Positions 1 through 7,700 of a DNA stretch of 10,215 nt are shown one piece after another. The translations under genes were made by a program, and so were the position numbers. The notes beneath the pieces were generated by a model that made no database searches, was not told the DNA's origin, and saw nothing but the letters and a program-made list of their open reading frames with translations. Positions within the stretch are counted from its first letter, which is position 1, and each line of letters opens with the position of its first letter. Source of the stretch: CAZUMW01 sp964621615 (GTDB lineage: Bacteria > Desulfobacterota > WTBG01 > CAIYCZ01 > CAIRTM01); NCBI GenBank assembly GCA_964621615.1, contig CAZUMW010000079.1, forward strand, positions 1-10,215. The letters are read 5' to 3'.

Positions 1-115
1 TCCCGACGGTATATCGGGGAAGGCGAGGGTTTTAAACCCCGAAGGAGACAATAAAAGCGGCACTCATTTCGCTTCACCTGACCGTCCCTGTGCATCCTAA
101 AAACGGAGGAGTCAT
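1..115. other. Upstream intergenic leader with small palindromes
   Basis: This leader holds two small inverted repeats. One pairs CCCGA (2-6) with TCGGG (14-18) around a 7-base loop. The other is the near-continuous palindrome GGGTTT-T-AAACCC at 27-39. They may be the tail of a terminator or of an intergenic repeat that begins outside the window. No convincing -35/-10 pair is visible for the gene starting at 116. The Shine-Dalgarno GGAGGA at 105-110 sits 5 bases before its ATG. The palindromes are seen directly; any role is a guess. Confidence 0.35.
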
Positions 116-1009
116 ATGCGTTTACGTATTATCATGTGCTTTTGCGCTCTGGCGCTCTTAATCCATCCCGCACCGTGCCTCGATGCCTTTGAAGTTCAAA
201 AAACCATGACCGTTACCCGGGATATGCTTACGGATACCACGGACCGGCTTTCTCTTTACTTTACCCTTGCCGGCGCTAAGATAACCGTCGGCCCTCCAAC
301 GGATAATCAAAGCGTTTTGATACAAGCAACGGTCACCTATGACAGCTCTGAAACGGAGCCGTCGCTTACCGTAGACAACGGCACCGGCACTGAATTCACC
401 GCCATGTTCCTCTCGGGGATAGACATCGAAGATTACGAGGATGTCGCAGCCATCGAACAGTGGCACATATCGTTCGGAAGCTCCGATATCGCCACACGCC
501 TTTTCATCTCAGGCGGCGGCATCGAGGGTAACCTGCAGCTTGGCGGACTGCCGCTCGAGGAGCTCTCGCTTTCAGCCGGCGGAGCGGACCTTGATTTTGA
601 TTTCCCCGCACCAACGACCAGGGCTGTTCAAAGCATCAGCGTCGAGGGCGGCGGCATCACGCTGTCCATGCTGCACCTGGGCAACACGGATTTTTCCCAG
701 TTTCAGCTGATCGGGGGAGGCTACGTTGCAGAACTTGACTTCAGCGGCACCTACAGCGCCGGAACACATGCGGTCGAAATGATCGGTGCGGGAAATATCA
801 TGAACATCCGGGTTCCCCCGGATGCCGGGGAAAAAATAGAGCTCCTTTCGGTCGCCTGCCCGGTTTTCATCAGAGGCGCCGTCTGGACAACGCAAAACAG
901 GAACTTTTTTCTTCGCGAATACATTACCGCCGATTACGATCAGCAGGATGCGCACATTGATTTTGACATAACCGCCGTAGGCTCCCTGCTGAGAATTTCA
1001 AGACAGTGA
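116..1009 (+). CDS. Secreted beta-repeat protein of unknown function (LiaF/toast-rack-like)
   Basis: The product has 297 residues. ATG 116 is supported by GGAGGA five bases upstream. Residues 1-24 look like a Sec signal peptide: Arg2/Arg4, a hydrophobic core, and possible cleavage after LDA (22-24). The cysteine at 21 follows proline, so it is a poor lipobox. The mature part is acidic and beta-rich. From residue 132 it shows a recurring unit, a small-residue turn followed by a short beta strand: SGGGIEGNL (132-140), SAGGADLDF (153-161), EGGGITLSM (177-185), IGGGYVAEL (199-207) and IGAGNIMNI (223-231). Similar ladders occur in LiaF-C/DUF4097 'toast-rack' or adhesin-like proteins, so a short beta-solenoid is my inference; no family is recognised with certainty. 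The segment before it (residues 25-130) has no motif I know. It likely acts outside the cytoplasmic membrane. It converges on otsA with a 16-base gap, so the two genes are not an operon. Confidence 0.85.
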   Translation: MRLRIIMCFCALALLIHPAPCLDAFEVQKTMTVTRDMLTDTTDRLSLYFTLAGAKITVGPPTDNQSVLIQATVTYDSSETEPSLTVDNGTGTEFTAMFLSGIDIEDYEDVAAIEQWHISFGSSDIATRLFISGGGIEGNLQLGGLPLEELSLSAGGADLDFDFPAPTTRAVQSISVEGGGITLSMLHLGNTDFSQFQLIGGGYVAELDFSGTYSAGTHAVEMIGAGNIMNIRVPPDAGEKIELLSVACPVFIRGAVWTTQNRNFFLREYITADYDQQDAHIDFDITAVGSLLRISRQ

Positions 1010-1025
1010 CAAAGCCTGAAAAATG

Positions 1026-2537
1026 TCAGCTATCGCTTTCCGCCTGATGCTGCTCCTGCATTATCTCGGCGTGAGAGGCATAGTCATAATCCTCGAGCAC
1101 GGGGAAGTTGTACAGCTTTTCGGTGAATGCGGCCTGCATGAACGCGTCCACCCACCAGAAGATATCATATCTCCTGATCGACTGACGCAGCTTACCCATA
1201 CGCCACAGCCGCTCTTCCTGCCCCATCGTGTACGCTCGATAAATTGCATCCGCAACACTCTCCAGGTCGTAGGGGTTCACAATAAGCGCATATTTGTGCA
1301 GCTGCGCAGTGGCGCCTGCAAATTCGCTTAGAATCAGCACTCCCGTTTCCTCCAGGTTGCACGAGCAGTATTCCTTTGCCACCAGGTTCATCCCGTCTTT
1401 GAGCGGTGTGATAAAGGCGATCTCAGCCGTCCGGTAATATCCCAGAAGCTCATAGCGGTCGAGGCTTCTGAACATGTAATGAATAGGAACCCACCCGTAT
1501 TTGCTGAATCGGCCGTTTATAGCGGATACGGTCTGTTCGATCTGTGTGCGCAGTGTCTGATACTCGGGTATGTGCACCCGGCTGGGAACGACGATCTGTA
1601 TAAAATTTACATTCTGATGAAGGTCGGAATACTTGATCAGAGCGCGCTCAAACGCTTTGAGGCGCTCTATGATGCCTTTCGTGTAATCAAGCCGGTCTAT
1701 TCCCAGAATAATCTGCCGGTCGCTCAGGTTTTCGTGAATATACCACGCAGAGTCGGCCACCTCCCGCGTGGCGGCCTGCTGCTCAAACTGGCGGTAGTCG
1801 ATGCTGATGGGGAAATTGCCGACCTTGATTTTCCGCTCAGGTGACTGCAGGGTAACAACAGCTCCTTTGCCGTGCGTGCGCGTTCCCTTGACAAGGGTTC
1901 TGACACACTGAATAAAGTTGCGCCGGTCACGCATTGTCTGAAAGCCGATCAAATCATACTCCATCAGCGAATTTATAAGCTCGGACCTCCATGGCAGCTT
2001 GAAAAAAATATCAGGGGGTGGAAAAGGGGTGTGAAGGAAAAAGCCGACCTTCAGGTCATCCTGCAGGGCCCGAAGCTCACGTGCAACGCTCATGAGATGA
2101 TAGTCGTGCACCCAGATATAGTCATCCTTTTTTGTGTTCTTGATAATGGTCTCGGCAAACTTTTTATTGACCTGCTGATATGCGGACCAGTATTCGGCAT
2201 CAAAATTACATCTCGACTGAAGATCGTGAAACAAAGGCCAGATTATTTCATTTGACAGGCCGTAATAATACATATCGACTTCATATGGGGTAAGCACCAC
2301 CGGCTTCAGCTTATAGCCGACATTGCCGGATGCCTCCTGAAGAGGTTTTTTCAGCCCCCCCGTATCAGAGGTCCCGGGCCAGCCGATCCACACGCCGCCG
2401 CGGTTGCGCAGAACCGGCGCAAGCGCGGTCACCAGACCGCCTGAGCCCTGCTTTACCTGCCAATCACCATTGTGCTTTTCAATAACGATCGGCAGCCTGT
2501 TTGATACTATAACGAGCCGTTTTAATGGTGTTTCCAT
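1026..2537 (-). CDS. otsA: Alpha,alpha-trehalose-6-phosphate synthase (GT20)
   Basis: The product has 503 residues, a normal length for a single-domain synthase. The enzyme transfers glucose from a nucleotide sugar (UDP- or GDP-glucose) to glucose-6-phosphate, giving trehalose-6-phosphate in the cytoplasm. The GT20 motifs appear in order: VSNRLPI (11-17, phosphate-binding Arg14), GSGGL (31-35), the Tyr91...Trp100 pair, WVHDYHL (142-148, Asp145), HTPFP (169-173), GIDRLDYTKGI (279-289, Arg282 and Lys287), VPSR (317-320) and DGMNLVAKEY (381-390, Asp381 and Glu389). These match the donor and acceptor residues known from E. coli OtsA. The SNRLPI start and Gly-Gly loop favour a trehalose synthase over glucosylglycerol-phosphate synthase, but the acceptor cannot be proved from sequence. 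There is no C-terminal HAD phosphatase domain and no otsB nearby. ATG 2537 is preceded by a GGAAAGGA Shine-Dalgarno. The last 25 or so residues, rich in acid and Gln, are probably a disordered tail. Confidence 0.93.
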   Translation of the reverse strand: METPLKRLVIVSNRLPIVIEKHNGDWQVKQGSGGLVTALAPVLRNRGGVWIGWPGTSDTGGLKKPLQEASGNVGYKLKPVVLTPYEVDMYYYGLSNEIIWPLFHDLQSRCNFDAEYWSAYQQVNKKFAETIIKNTKKDDYIWVHDYHLMSVARELRALQDDLKVGFFLHTPFPPPDIFFKLPWRSELINSLMEYDLIGFQTMRDRRNFIQCVRTLVKGTRTHGKGAVVTLQSPERKIKVGNFPISIDYRQFEQQAATREVADSAWYIHENLSDRQIILGIDRLDYTKGIIERLKAFERALIKYSDLHQNVNFIQIVVPSRVHIPEYQTLRTQIEQTVSAINGRFSKYGWVPIHYMFRSLDRYELLGYYRTAEIAFITPLKDGMNLVAKEYCSCNLEETGVLILSEFAGATAQLHKYALIVNPYDLESVADAIYRAYTMGQEERLWRMGKLRQSIRRYDIFWWVDAFMQAAFTEKLYNFPVLEDYDYASHAEIMQEQHQAESDS

Positions 2538-2613
2538 GTACGGTCATCCTTTCCGCAATCAATTAGGTTCCGCCGCGTTTTGAATAGATAATCACCAGCC
2601 TGCAAAAGTGAAC

Positions 2614-2654
2614 CCCTGAACCGGTCCCCGGGGGCGGGCCCGCTGTTTTCAGGG
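2614..2654 (-). promoter_or_regulatory. GC-rich hairpin in the otsA leader
   Basis: Read on the minus strand, CCCTGAA (2654-2648) pairs perfectly with TTCAGGG (2620-2614). The enclosed bases include the self-complementary GCGGGCCCGC and CCCCGGGG runs, so a very stable structure is expected. It lies immediately downstream of the predicted -10 box and about 80 bases before the otsA ATG, so it would form at the extreme 5' end of the message. There is no T tract after it, which argues against a simple terminator. It could be an mRNA-stabilising structure, an attenuator or a protein site. The pairing is seen; function is inference. Confidence 0.45.
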
Positions 2655-2657
2655 CAG

Positions 2658-2686
2658 AAAATACCATAACAGCACCGGCATGTAAA
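2658..2686 (-). promoter_or_regulatory. Candidate sigma-70 promoter for otsA
   Basis: On the minus strand TTTACA (2686-2681, five of six matches to TTGACA) is followed after exactly 17 bases by TATTTT (2663-2658, four of six matches to TATAAT). It sits about 120 bases before the otsA start. It lies inside the 265-base gap (2538-2802) after the GlcD-like gene, so otsA probably has its own transcript instead of depending on the upstream gene. Confidence 0.45.
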
Positions 2687-2802
2687 GCGGGCGCCCCGAA
2701 CAGATTTCCGGCACATCGTTCCCCGCTCCGGGCTATCGCGTTATGCGGTTACCAATACAGCACCTTTAGCCCCCCCTGACGCTTGAGCGCCTGACCCCAC
2801 CC

Positions 2803-4194
2803 TCACAATATTTTACCGGGGTTAAGAATGCCAAGCGGGTCAAAAGCGGCTTTAATCCTTCGCGCAAGCTCAATCGCTTCAGGAGCGATGCTCATCGGGA
2901 GATAGCTTTTGCGCAGGCATCCGATACCATGCTCACCGGTTATATCCCCTCCCCGATCTATCGCGCGGCGGTAAATACCTTTTTTCAGCTTGGGAAGCAG
3001 CTCTGTCCACAGGCCATAGTCCATATCGCCTTTGAGAATATCGATGTGAACGTTTCCGTCCCCTGCGTGCCCGAACATGACAGAATACAGATTCTGCGCC
3101 GACAAAAAAGATTTCACCTCGCGCAAAAAACGGGGAATTTCCGCACGAGGCACAACACAGTCCTCTGCCAGAAAAACAGGGCTCTCATGCTCTATGGCCT
3201 CCCTGATAGAGCGCCTGGCTTTCCACAGGCGTTGCTGCTGCATTGATGTCTGCGCAACAAAAATATCCTCCAGGTTAACAGAAACCTGCTCAGCCATGAC
3301 CGAAAGCTGATTAAACAGCACATCAGCGGAATCTCCGTCCAGCTGAACCAGAAGATGTGCGCCGGCATCGGGAAACGGCATGGAGCTTTCAAGATAGCGG
3401 GAAACCAGCGCCAGCGCATCCTGCTCCATGAACTCGATAACAGCGGGAAGAATGCCGGATCGAAAAAGCGCAGTCACCCCCTGCACCGCTTCATCAATGG
3501 AGGCAAACGGCATGAGAATATCCAGCGTTGTTCGCGGTGCGGGAATAAGCTTCAGATATATTTTTGTTATAACGGCAAGGGTGCCCTCGGAGCCGATGAT
3601 AATCCCGGTCAGATTATAGCCGGTAGCATTTTTCACTGTCTTGCCGCCGGTGGTAATAATGCTGCCGTCAGGAAGCACGCATTCCAGCCCCAGCACATAA
3701 TCTTTTGTCGTTCCATACTTAACGGCGCGGGGCCCTCCGGCATTCTCTGCCACATTGCCCCCTATGGAGCAGCTTTCAAGACTCGCCGGGTCGGGGGGGT
3801 ACATCAGCCCGCGGGCCAGCGCCTCCTGCTGCAGCCGGCCGGTTATAACCGCAGGCTCGACAACAGCAACCATGTTGTCCTCATCAATTTCAACAACGGC
3901 GTTGAGACGCTCAAGCGACATGACAACCCCGCCGCACACAGGAACCGATCCGCCGGTAACCCCGGTGCCGGCCCCCCGCGGGGTGACGGGAACTCTGTAT
4001 GAGCTGCACAGCCTGAGCACCGTGCTCACCTCTGCTGCAGCAGACGGCCTGACAAGAATATCAGGCGAGCCCGTCAGATCAGATGTCTCATCCGCCGCAT
4101 ACGACAGCAAAATATCCGGATCCCGAAACACAGCGCTGCCGCCCAGCGCATCTTTTAATTTTTCTGCCAGCTCATCGATATGTTCGTTTTTCAT
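2803..4194 (-). CDS. FAD-linked 2-hydroxyacid oxidase, GlcD family
   Basis: The product has 463 residues, full length for GlcD-type flavoproteins, which oxidise 2-hydroxyacids such as glycolate or D-lactate to 2-oxoacids and pass electrons to a partner. The N-terminal PCMH-type FAD domain (about 40-220) shows PRGAGTGVTGG (72-82), PPDPAS (133-138), GGNVAENAGG (145-154), KYG (159-161), TGYNLTG (191-197) and GSEGTL (201-206). The C-terminal FAD-oxidase domain (about 225-462) shows WKARR (324-328), EDCVVPR (344-350), GHAGDGNVH (375-383, metal/substrate histidines), GEHGIG (420-425) and the closing NPGKIL. No signal peptide or membrane segment is seen, so it is cytoplasmic or peripheral. GlcE and GlcF partners are absent on both sides. 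Substrate cannot be assigned: glycolate, D-lactate or a longer 2-hydroxyacid are all possible. ATG 4194 has only a weak GGGA ahead of it, but the following sequence matches the usual family start. No convincing terminator is seen after the stop. Confidence 0.92.
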   Translation of the reverse strand: MKNEHIDELAEKLKDALGGSAVFRDPDILLSYAADETSDLTGSPDILVRPSAAAEVSTVLRLCSSYRVPVTPRGAGTGVTGGSVPVCGGVVMSLERLNAVVEIDEDNMVAVVEPAVITGRLQQEALARGLMYPPDPASLESCSIGGNVAENAGGPRAVKYGTTKDYVLGLECVLPDGSIITTGGKTVKNATGYNLTGIIIGSEGTLAVITKIYLKLIPAPRTTLDILMPFASIDEAVQGVTALFRSGILPAVIEFMEQDALALVSRYLESSMPFPDAGAHLLVQLDGDSADVLFNQLSVMAEQVSVNLEDIFVAQTSMQQQRLWKARRSIREAIEHESPVFLAEDCVVPRAEIPRFLREVKSFLSAQNLYSVMFGHAGDGNVHIDILKGDMDYGLWTELLPKLKKGIYRRAIDRGGDITGEHGIGCLRKSYLPMSIAPEAIELARRIKAAFDPLGILNPGKIL

Positions 4195-4782
4195 GAATTA
4201 TCCCGACGTGTGCACTGTTTCGATACCGGTTAGTATTACGGCTGTTCTGAATCCGGGCTTCTGACGTCTGAATTCTTTCAGCGCTCATCCCGCTTCATTC
4301 CTCATTACTGTCAGCCGCAGACTGGAGCACAATTCTGCTTTTTCCGGAGCAGTCACCCTCTGTATCCATAACACATGAACGACGTCAATACTATCCCAAA
4401 CCTCAAATATCTGGCCGCTTTTACGGGCGATTTCTCACGAATAAACAGTCATGTTACCCGGACTGACGGCGGCCTGACCTGCGGCATTACAGGACAAGTC
4501 GGGGAGCGGCTTTCAGGTGCCGTACTATGCTTGTGCTGCCGCAGTACCGCACGGAAATACACCGTGTTTTTCCGCTTTCACCTCCATATGAGGCCCTTTA
4601 AACTACACCATAAATAGTATTAATCAATAAAAAAATATCCATATATTGTGTTTTTTCTCTTTACACGCCCATATATCTCTGTTACGATACAATCGTTTTT
4701 CACCCCCTCTTATTATAGAATCCCTGTACTGCATAAAAAAGATATGTAAAATATATATAAACTGACACTTGGGGACGATACA
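4195..4782. other. 588-base divergent intergenic region
   Basis: This gap separates the GlcD-like gene (leftward) from smc (rightward). The left three quarters are of mixed composition and hold no gene I can support. One imperfect palindrome lies at 4552-4574: CGGAAATACAC against GTGTTTTTCCG, with one mismatch. It has a near-zero loop and no clear T tract. The right part from about 4613 to 4770 is strongly AT-rich and carries the probable smc promoter. No clear promoter for the leftward gene was found. No RNA gene was recognised. Confidence 0.6.
4660..4688 (+). promoter_or_regulatory. Candidate sigma-70 promoter for smc-ftsY
   Basis: TTTACA (4660-4665, five of six matches) and TACGAT (4683-4688, four of six) are separated by 17 bases within an AT-rich tract. 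This would give a leader of roughly 85-90 bases before the smc ATG. The overlapping TACAAT at 4688-4693 is a better -10 by itself but would be 22 bases from this -35. The site is a pattern match only. Confidence 0.4.
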
Positions 4783-7700
4783 ATGAGACTTAAGCAATTA
4801 CAGCTTTCAGGTTTCAAATCGTTTGTAGACCCGGTAAAACTTGAATTCAAGCCCGGTATTACCGGTCTGGTCGGACCGAACGGGTGCGGGAAAAGCAATG
4901 TTATCGATGCCATCCGGTGGATCATGGGGGAGCACAATGCACGCCATCTCCGCGGAACAAAAATGGAGGATCTTATCTTCGGCGGCAGCGAAAAGCGAAA
5001 GTCAACCGGGATGGCCGAAGTCTCCGTTATATTAACCAACCACAACGGTAACGGTAATGGCAACGGCAATGGCAACGGTAACGGCTCGTCCCTTGGCTCC
5101 GCCAGCGAGATAATGGTAACCAGGCGCCTGTTCCGCTCAGGCGACAGCGAATATTTCATTAACAAAGTGCCCTGCCGCCTGAAGGATATTGTTGAATTGT
5201 TCCTTGATTCCGGCGTCGGCACAAAATCCTATTCCATTATGGAGCAGGGAAAGGTCGATTACATTCTCAGCCTCAAGCCTGATGAACGGCGTATTCTCAT
5301 TGAAGAGGCTGCCGGAATTTCAAAATACCGGGTGCGCAAGAAAGAAGCGGTTTCAAAAATGGAATCAACAAAAAACAATCTTGCGCGCATCAAAGATATC
5401 ATCGCCGAGCTCGGCACACAGATGCGCGGTCTTGATCTGCAGGTAAAGCGCCTCAAGCGCTACAGGAATCTCAAAGAGGAAATCAAGCAGACAGACCTGC
5501 TCCTGTGCGCCGATCAGCTCCGCGACCTCAATGCTTCGCGCGATCAGTATCAGCAGGAGCTTGGCCGCCTGCGGGAAGAGGAAATACGAATAACCACCGA
5601 AAAAAACGCTGTCGAAGCACAGCTCGAGGATACGAAGCTGAATCTTGCCGAGCAGCAGAAAGCGCTGAACAGCCTCCAGCAGAAATCATACGAAATAAAA
5701 AACGCTATTCAAAACGAGGAAAACACTCAGCAGTTCAAAGACCGCGAGCTTTCAGCCACCAGGGAAATGATCAGCAAAAACAGCCTGCAGGCCGAAGAGC
5801 TGACAGAGGAATGCGAGAACATAGAGCGCGATATAGAAAAGCAGCAGGCTGAGCTGAGCTCTTTGCAGCACACGATTGCCTCGCTTCAGCAGACGTTCAA
5901 ATCCTCATCGGAAAGCCTTTCAGCCTCAAAGCAGCAGCTGCAGGAGCTGCAGCAGCAGATTGAGGATAAAAAATCCGCTCTCACGAAAGCTGTTTATGAA
6001 AAAACGGAAACAAAAAACGCCATAAGCCTGAACAGGAGATTGCATGAGGAACTGGAGACAAAGCTGCAGAAGCTGGCTGAAGAAAAGCGCCAGTGCTCAG
6101 AAAATATTATGCAGCTGGAGGAAACCGCCCGGACTGTAGCAGCAGAATTGACCAAACGCCGCGAAGAGCGCGAAACCAAAGAGCGCACGCTGTCCGAGCT
6201 TCGCGATACCATTTCATTGCTGAATGAAAGCCTCAACCAGAAAAACGCCGTCCTCAGCGACCTGAAAGAACAGTGCAGCTCTCTTCGCGCTCGCCTCAAC
6301 TCCTTGCAGGATCTGCAAAAAGGGCTCGAGGGCTTCAGCGACGGGGTTCGCACGCTGATGGCCCCTGAGGGGTCCGTCAACAGCAGTGTTTCGGGAATTA
6401 TCGGGCTGCTTGCTGATTTCATCGAAACCAGCCCACAGTATGAGCCAGCGCTTGAAGCTGTTCTCGACCGGAAGCTGCAGTCAATTATCGTCGAAAATCC
6501 TGAAGACAGCATCAGGGCTGTCGAATTTCTCAAAGAAAACAAAAGCGGCAGGGTTTCCTTCGCCCCGGCAACACTGGACCAGAAAGCTGCCCCGGCAGAG
6601 GCTGAGCTGCCCGGCACACCTCTTTTTTCAGTTGTAAAAACAGGCGCCGGATACCGGCAGCTGGTTGAAAACCTTTTGCGCAATGTTACTGTCGCAGATA
6701 ATCTTTCCGAGGCGCTCACGCTGTGGCGCCGCAATGAGGGCCGATGCACTGTTGTCACTGCAGAGGGTGATATTATTGACAGTGACGGTATCGTAACCGG
6801 CGGACGCAGCAACGGGCAGGGAGCCGGCATTCTGAAGCGCAACCGGGAAATTCGCGAATTCTCGGAGCAGCTTGACATCCTCGAGGAGCGCGTGCTCCAA
6901 GCACAAAGCGATAAAGACGCCGCAGAGCAGCAGCTGCAGGAAACCCGCGCACTTTTTGAAACGTGTTCTGCTGAAAAGCAGCAGCTCGACATACAGCTTG
7001 TGCATCATCAGTCAAAAAAGGAGCAGACCGACCGTGAGCTTGAGCAGGAGCGCAAAAAAGCCGAGCTGCTCACGCAGGAAGAGCGGCATAATCTCGAAGC
7101 GCGCGAGCAGCACACGATAGACCGTGAAAGGCTGCTCGAGCAGGAGCGGCAGCACAGCACAATCGAATCCGAAATACAGCGCGCGCTCGATGAGCTGCAG
7201 AACAGGGAGCGCCTTCTGCGGGAAAACCTTGATCAGTCAGAATCGCGCAACACCGAGCTTCGGATCGATCTTGCCTCCTGCGAGCAAAAGCGCGAAACCG
7301 TTCAAAGCACCCTCAGATATCTCAACGAGCGCACTCGGTCCGCCCGGACAAAAAGGGATTCGCTTAACAGCGAAAAGACACAGCTGGCTGAAAAAATCGA
7401 ACAGATGGAGCAGGAAATCGCCGGGTCCCGCGGCAGGCTGCAGAGCCTCATCGCGCAAAGCGGCGAGCTTGACACCGCCATGCGCGATCAGCAGCAAAAC
7501 GTACAGCAGCACGAGGAGCACTCCGCGGATCACGAATCCAGCCTCAAAGAGCTCAGAAGCAGCTGGGAGCAGATAGAGCCGGCTATTCACGATGCCGAGC
7601 TTAAGCTGTCGGAGCTGTCGGTTCACCTTGAGCACCTGTCCAAAGATATCCAGGGAAAATACGACATATCGCTCAGCGGGCTCCCTGAGCCGCCCGACCC

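Noticed and set aside
116..190. Lipoprotein signal with Cys21 in the 116-1009 product
   Set aside because: The residue before Cys21 is proline (APC), which does not fit the lipobox; ordinary signal peptidase cleavage a little further on is more likely.
2522..2716. 64-residue open frame (-) overlapping the otsA start
   Set aside because: It spans the probable otsA promoter and leader, is Cys/Arg-rich, and lacks a ribosome-binding site; most likely chance.
2775..2795. Terminator after the GlcD-like gene
   Set aside because: The minus-strand GCGCT/AGCGT pairing is short, needs a G-T pair, and is followed by a G run with no T tract.
3355..4002. 215-residue open frame antisense to the GlcD-like gene
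   Set aside because: It is a shadow of a gene with complete family motifs in the other strand and has no recognisable domain.
4552..4574. Terminator at the imperfect palindrome upstream of smc
   Set aside because: The stem has a mismatch and almost no loop, no proper T tract follows on either strand, and no gene ends nearby.
4375..4617. 80-residue open frame (+) in the gap upstream of smc
   Set aside because: There is no Shine-Dalgarno before the ATG, the composition is not protein-like (Arg/His/Cys-rich end), no motif is seen, and it runs into the AT-rich promoter tract.
5994..6992. 332-residue antisense open frame within smc
   Set aside because: It is the Ser/Arg-rich mirror of the SMC coiled coil and hinge; the sense frame is unambiguous.
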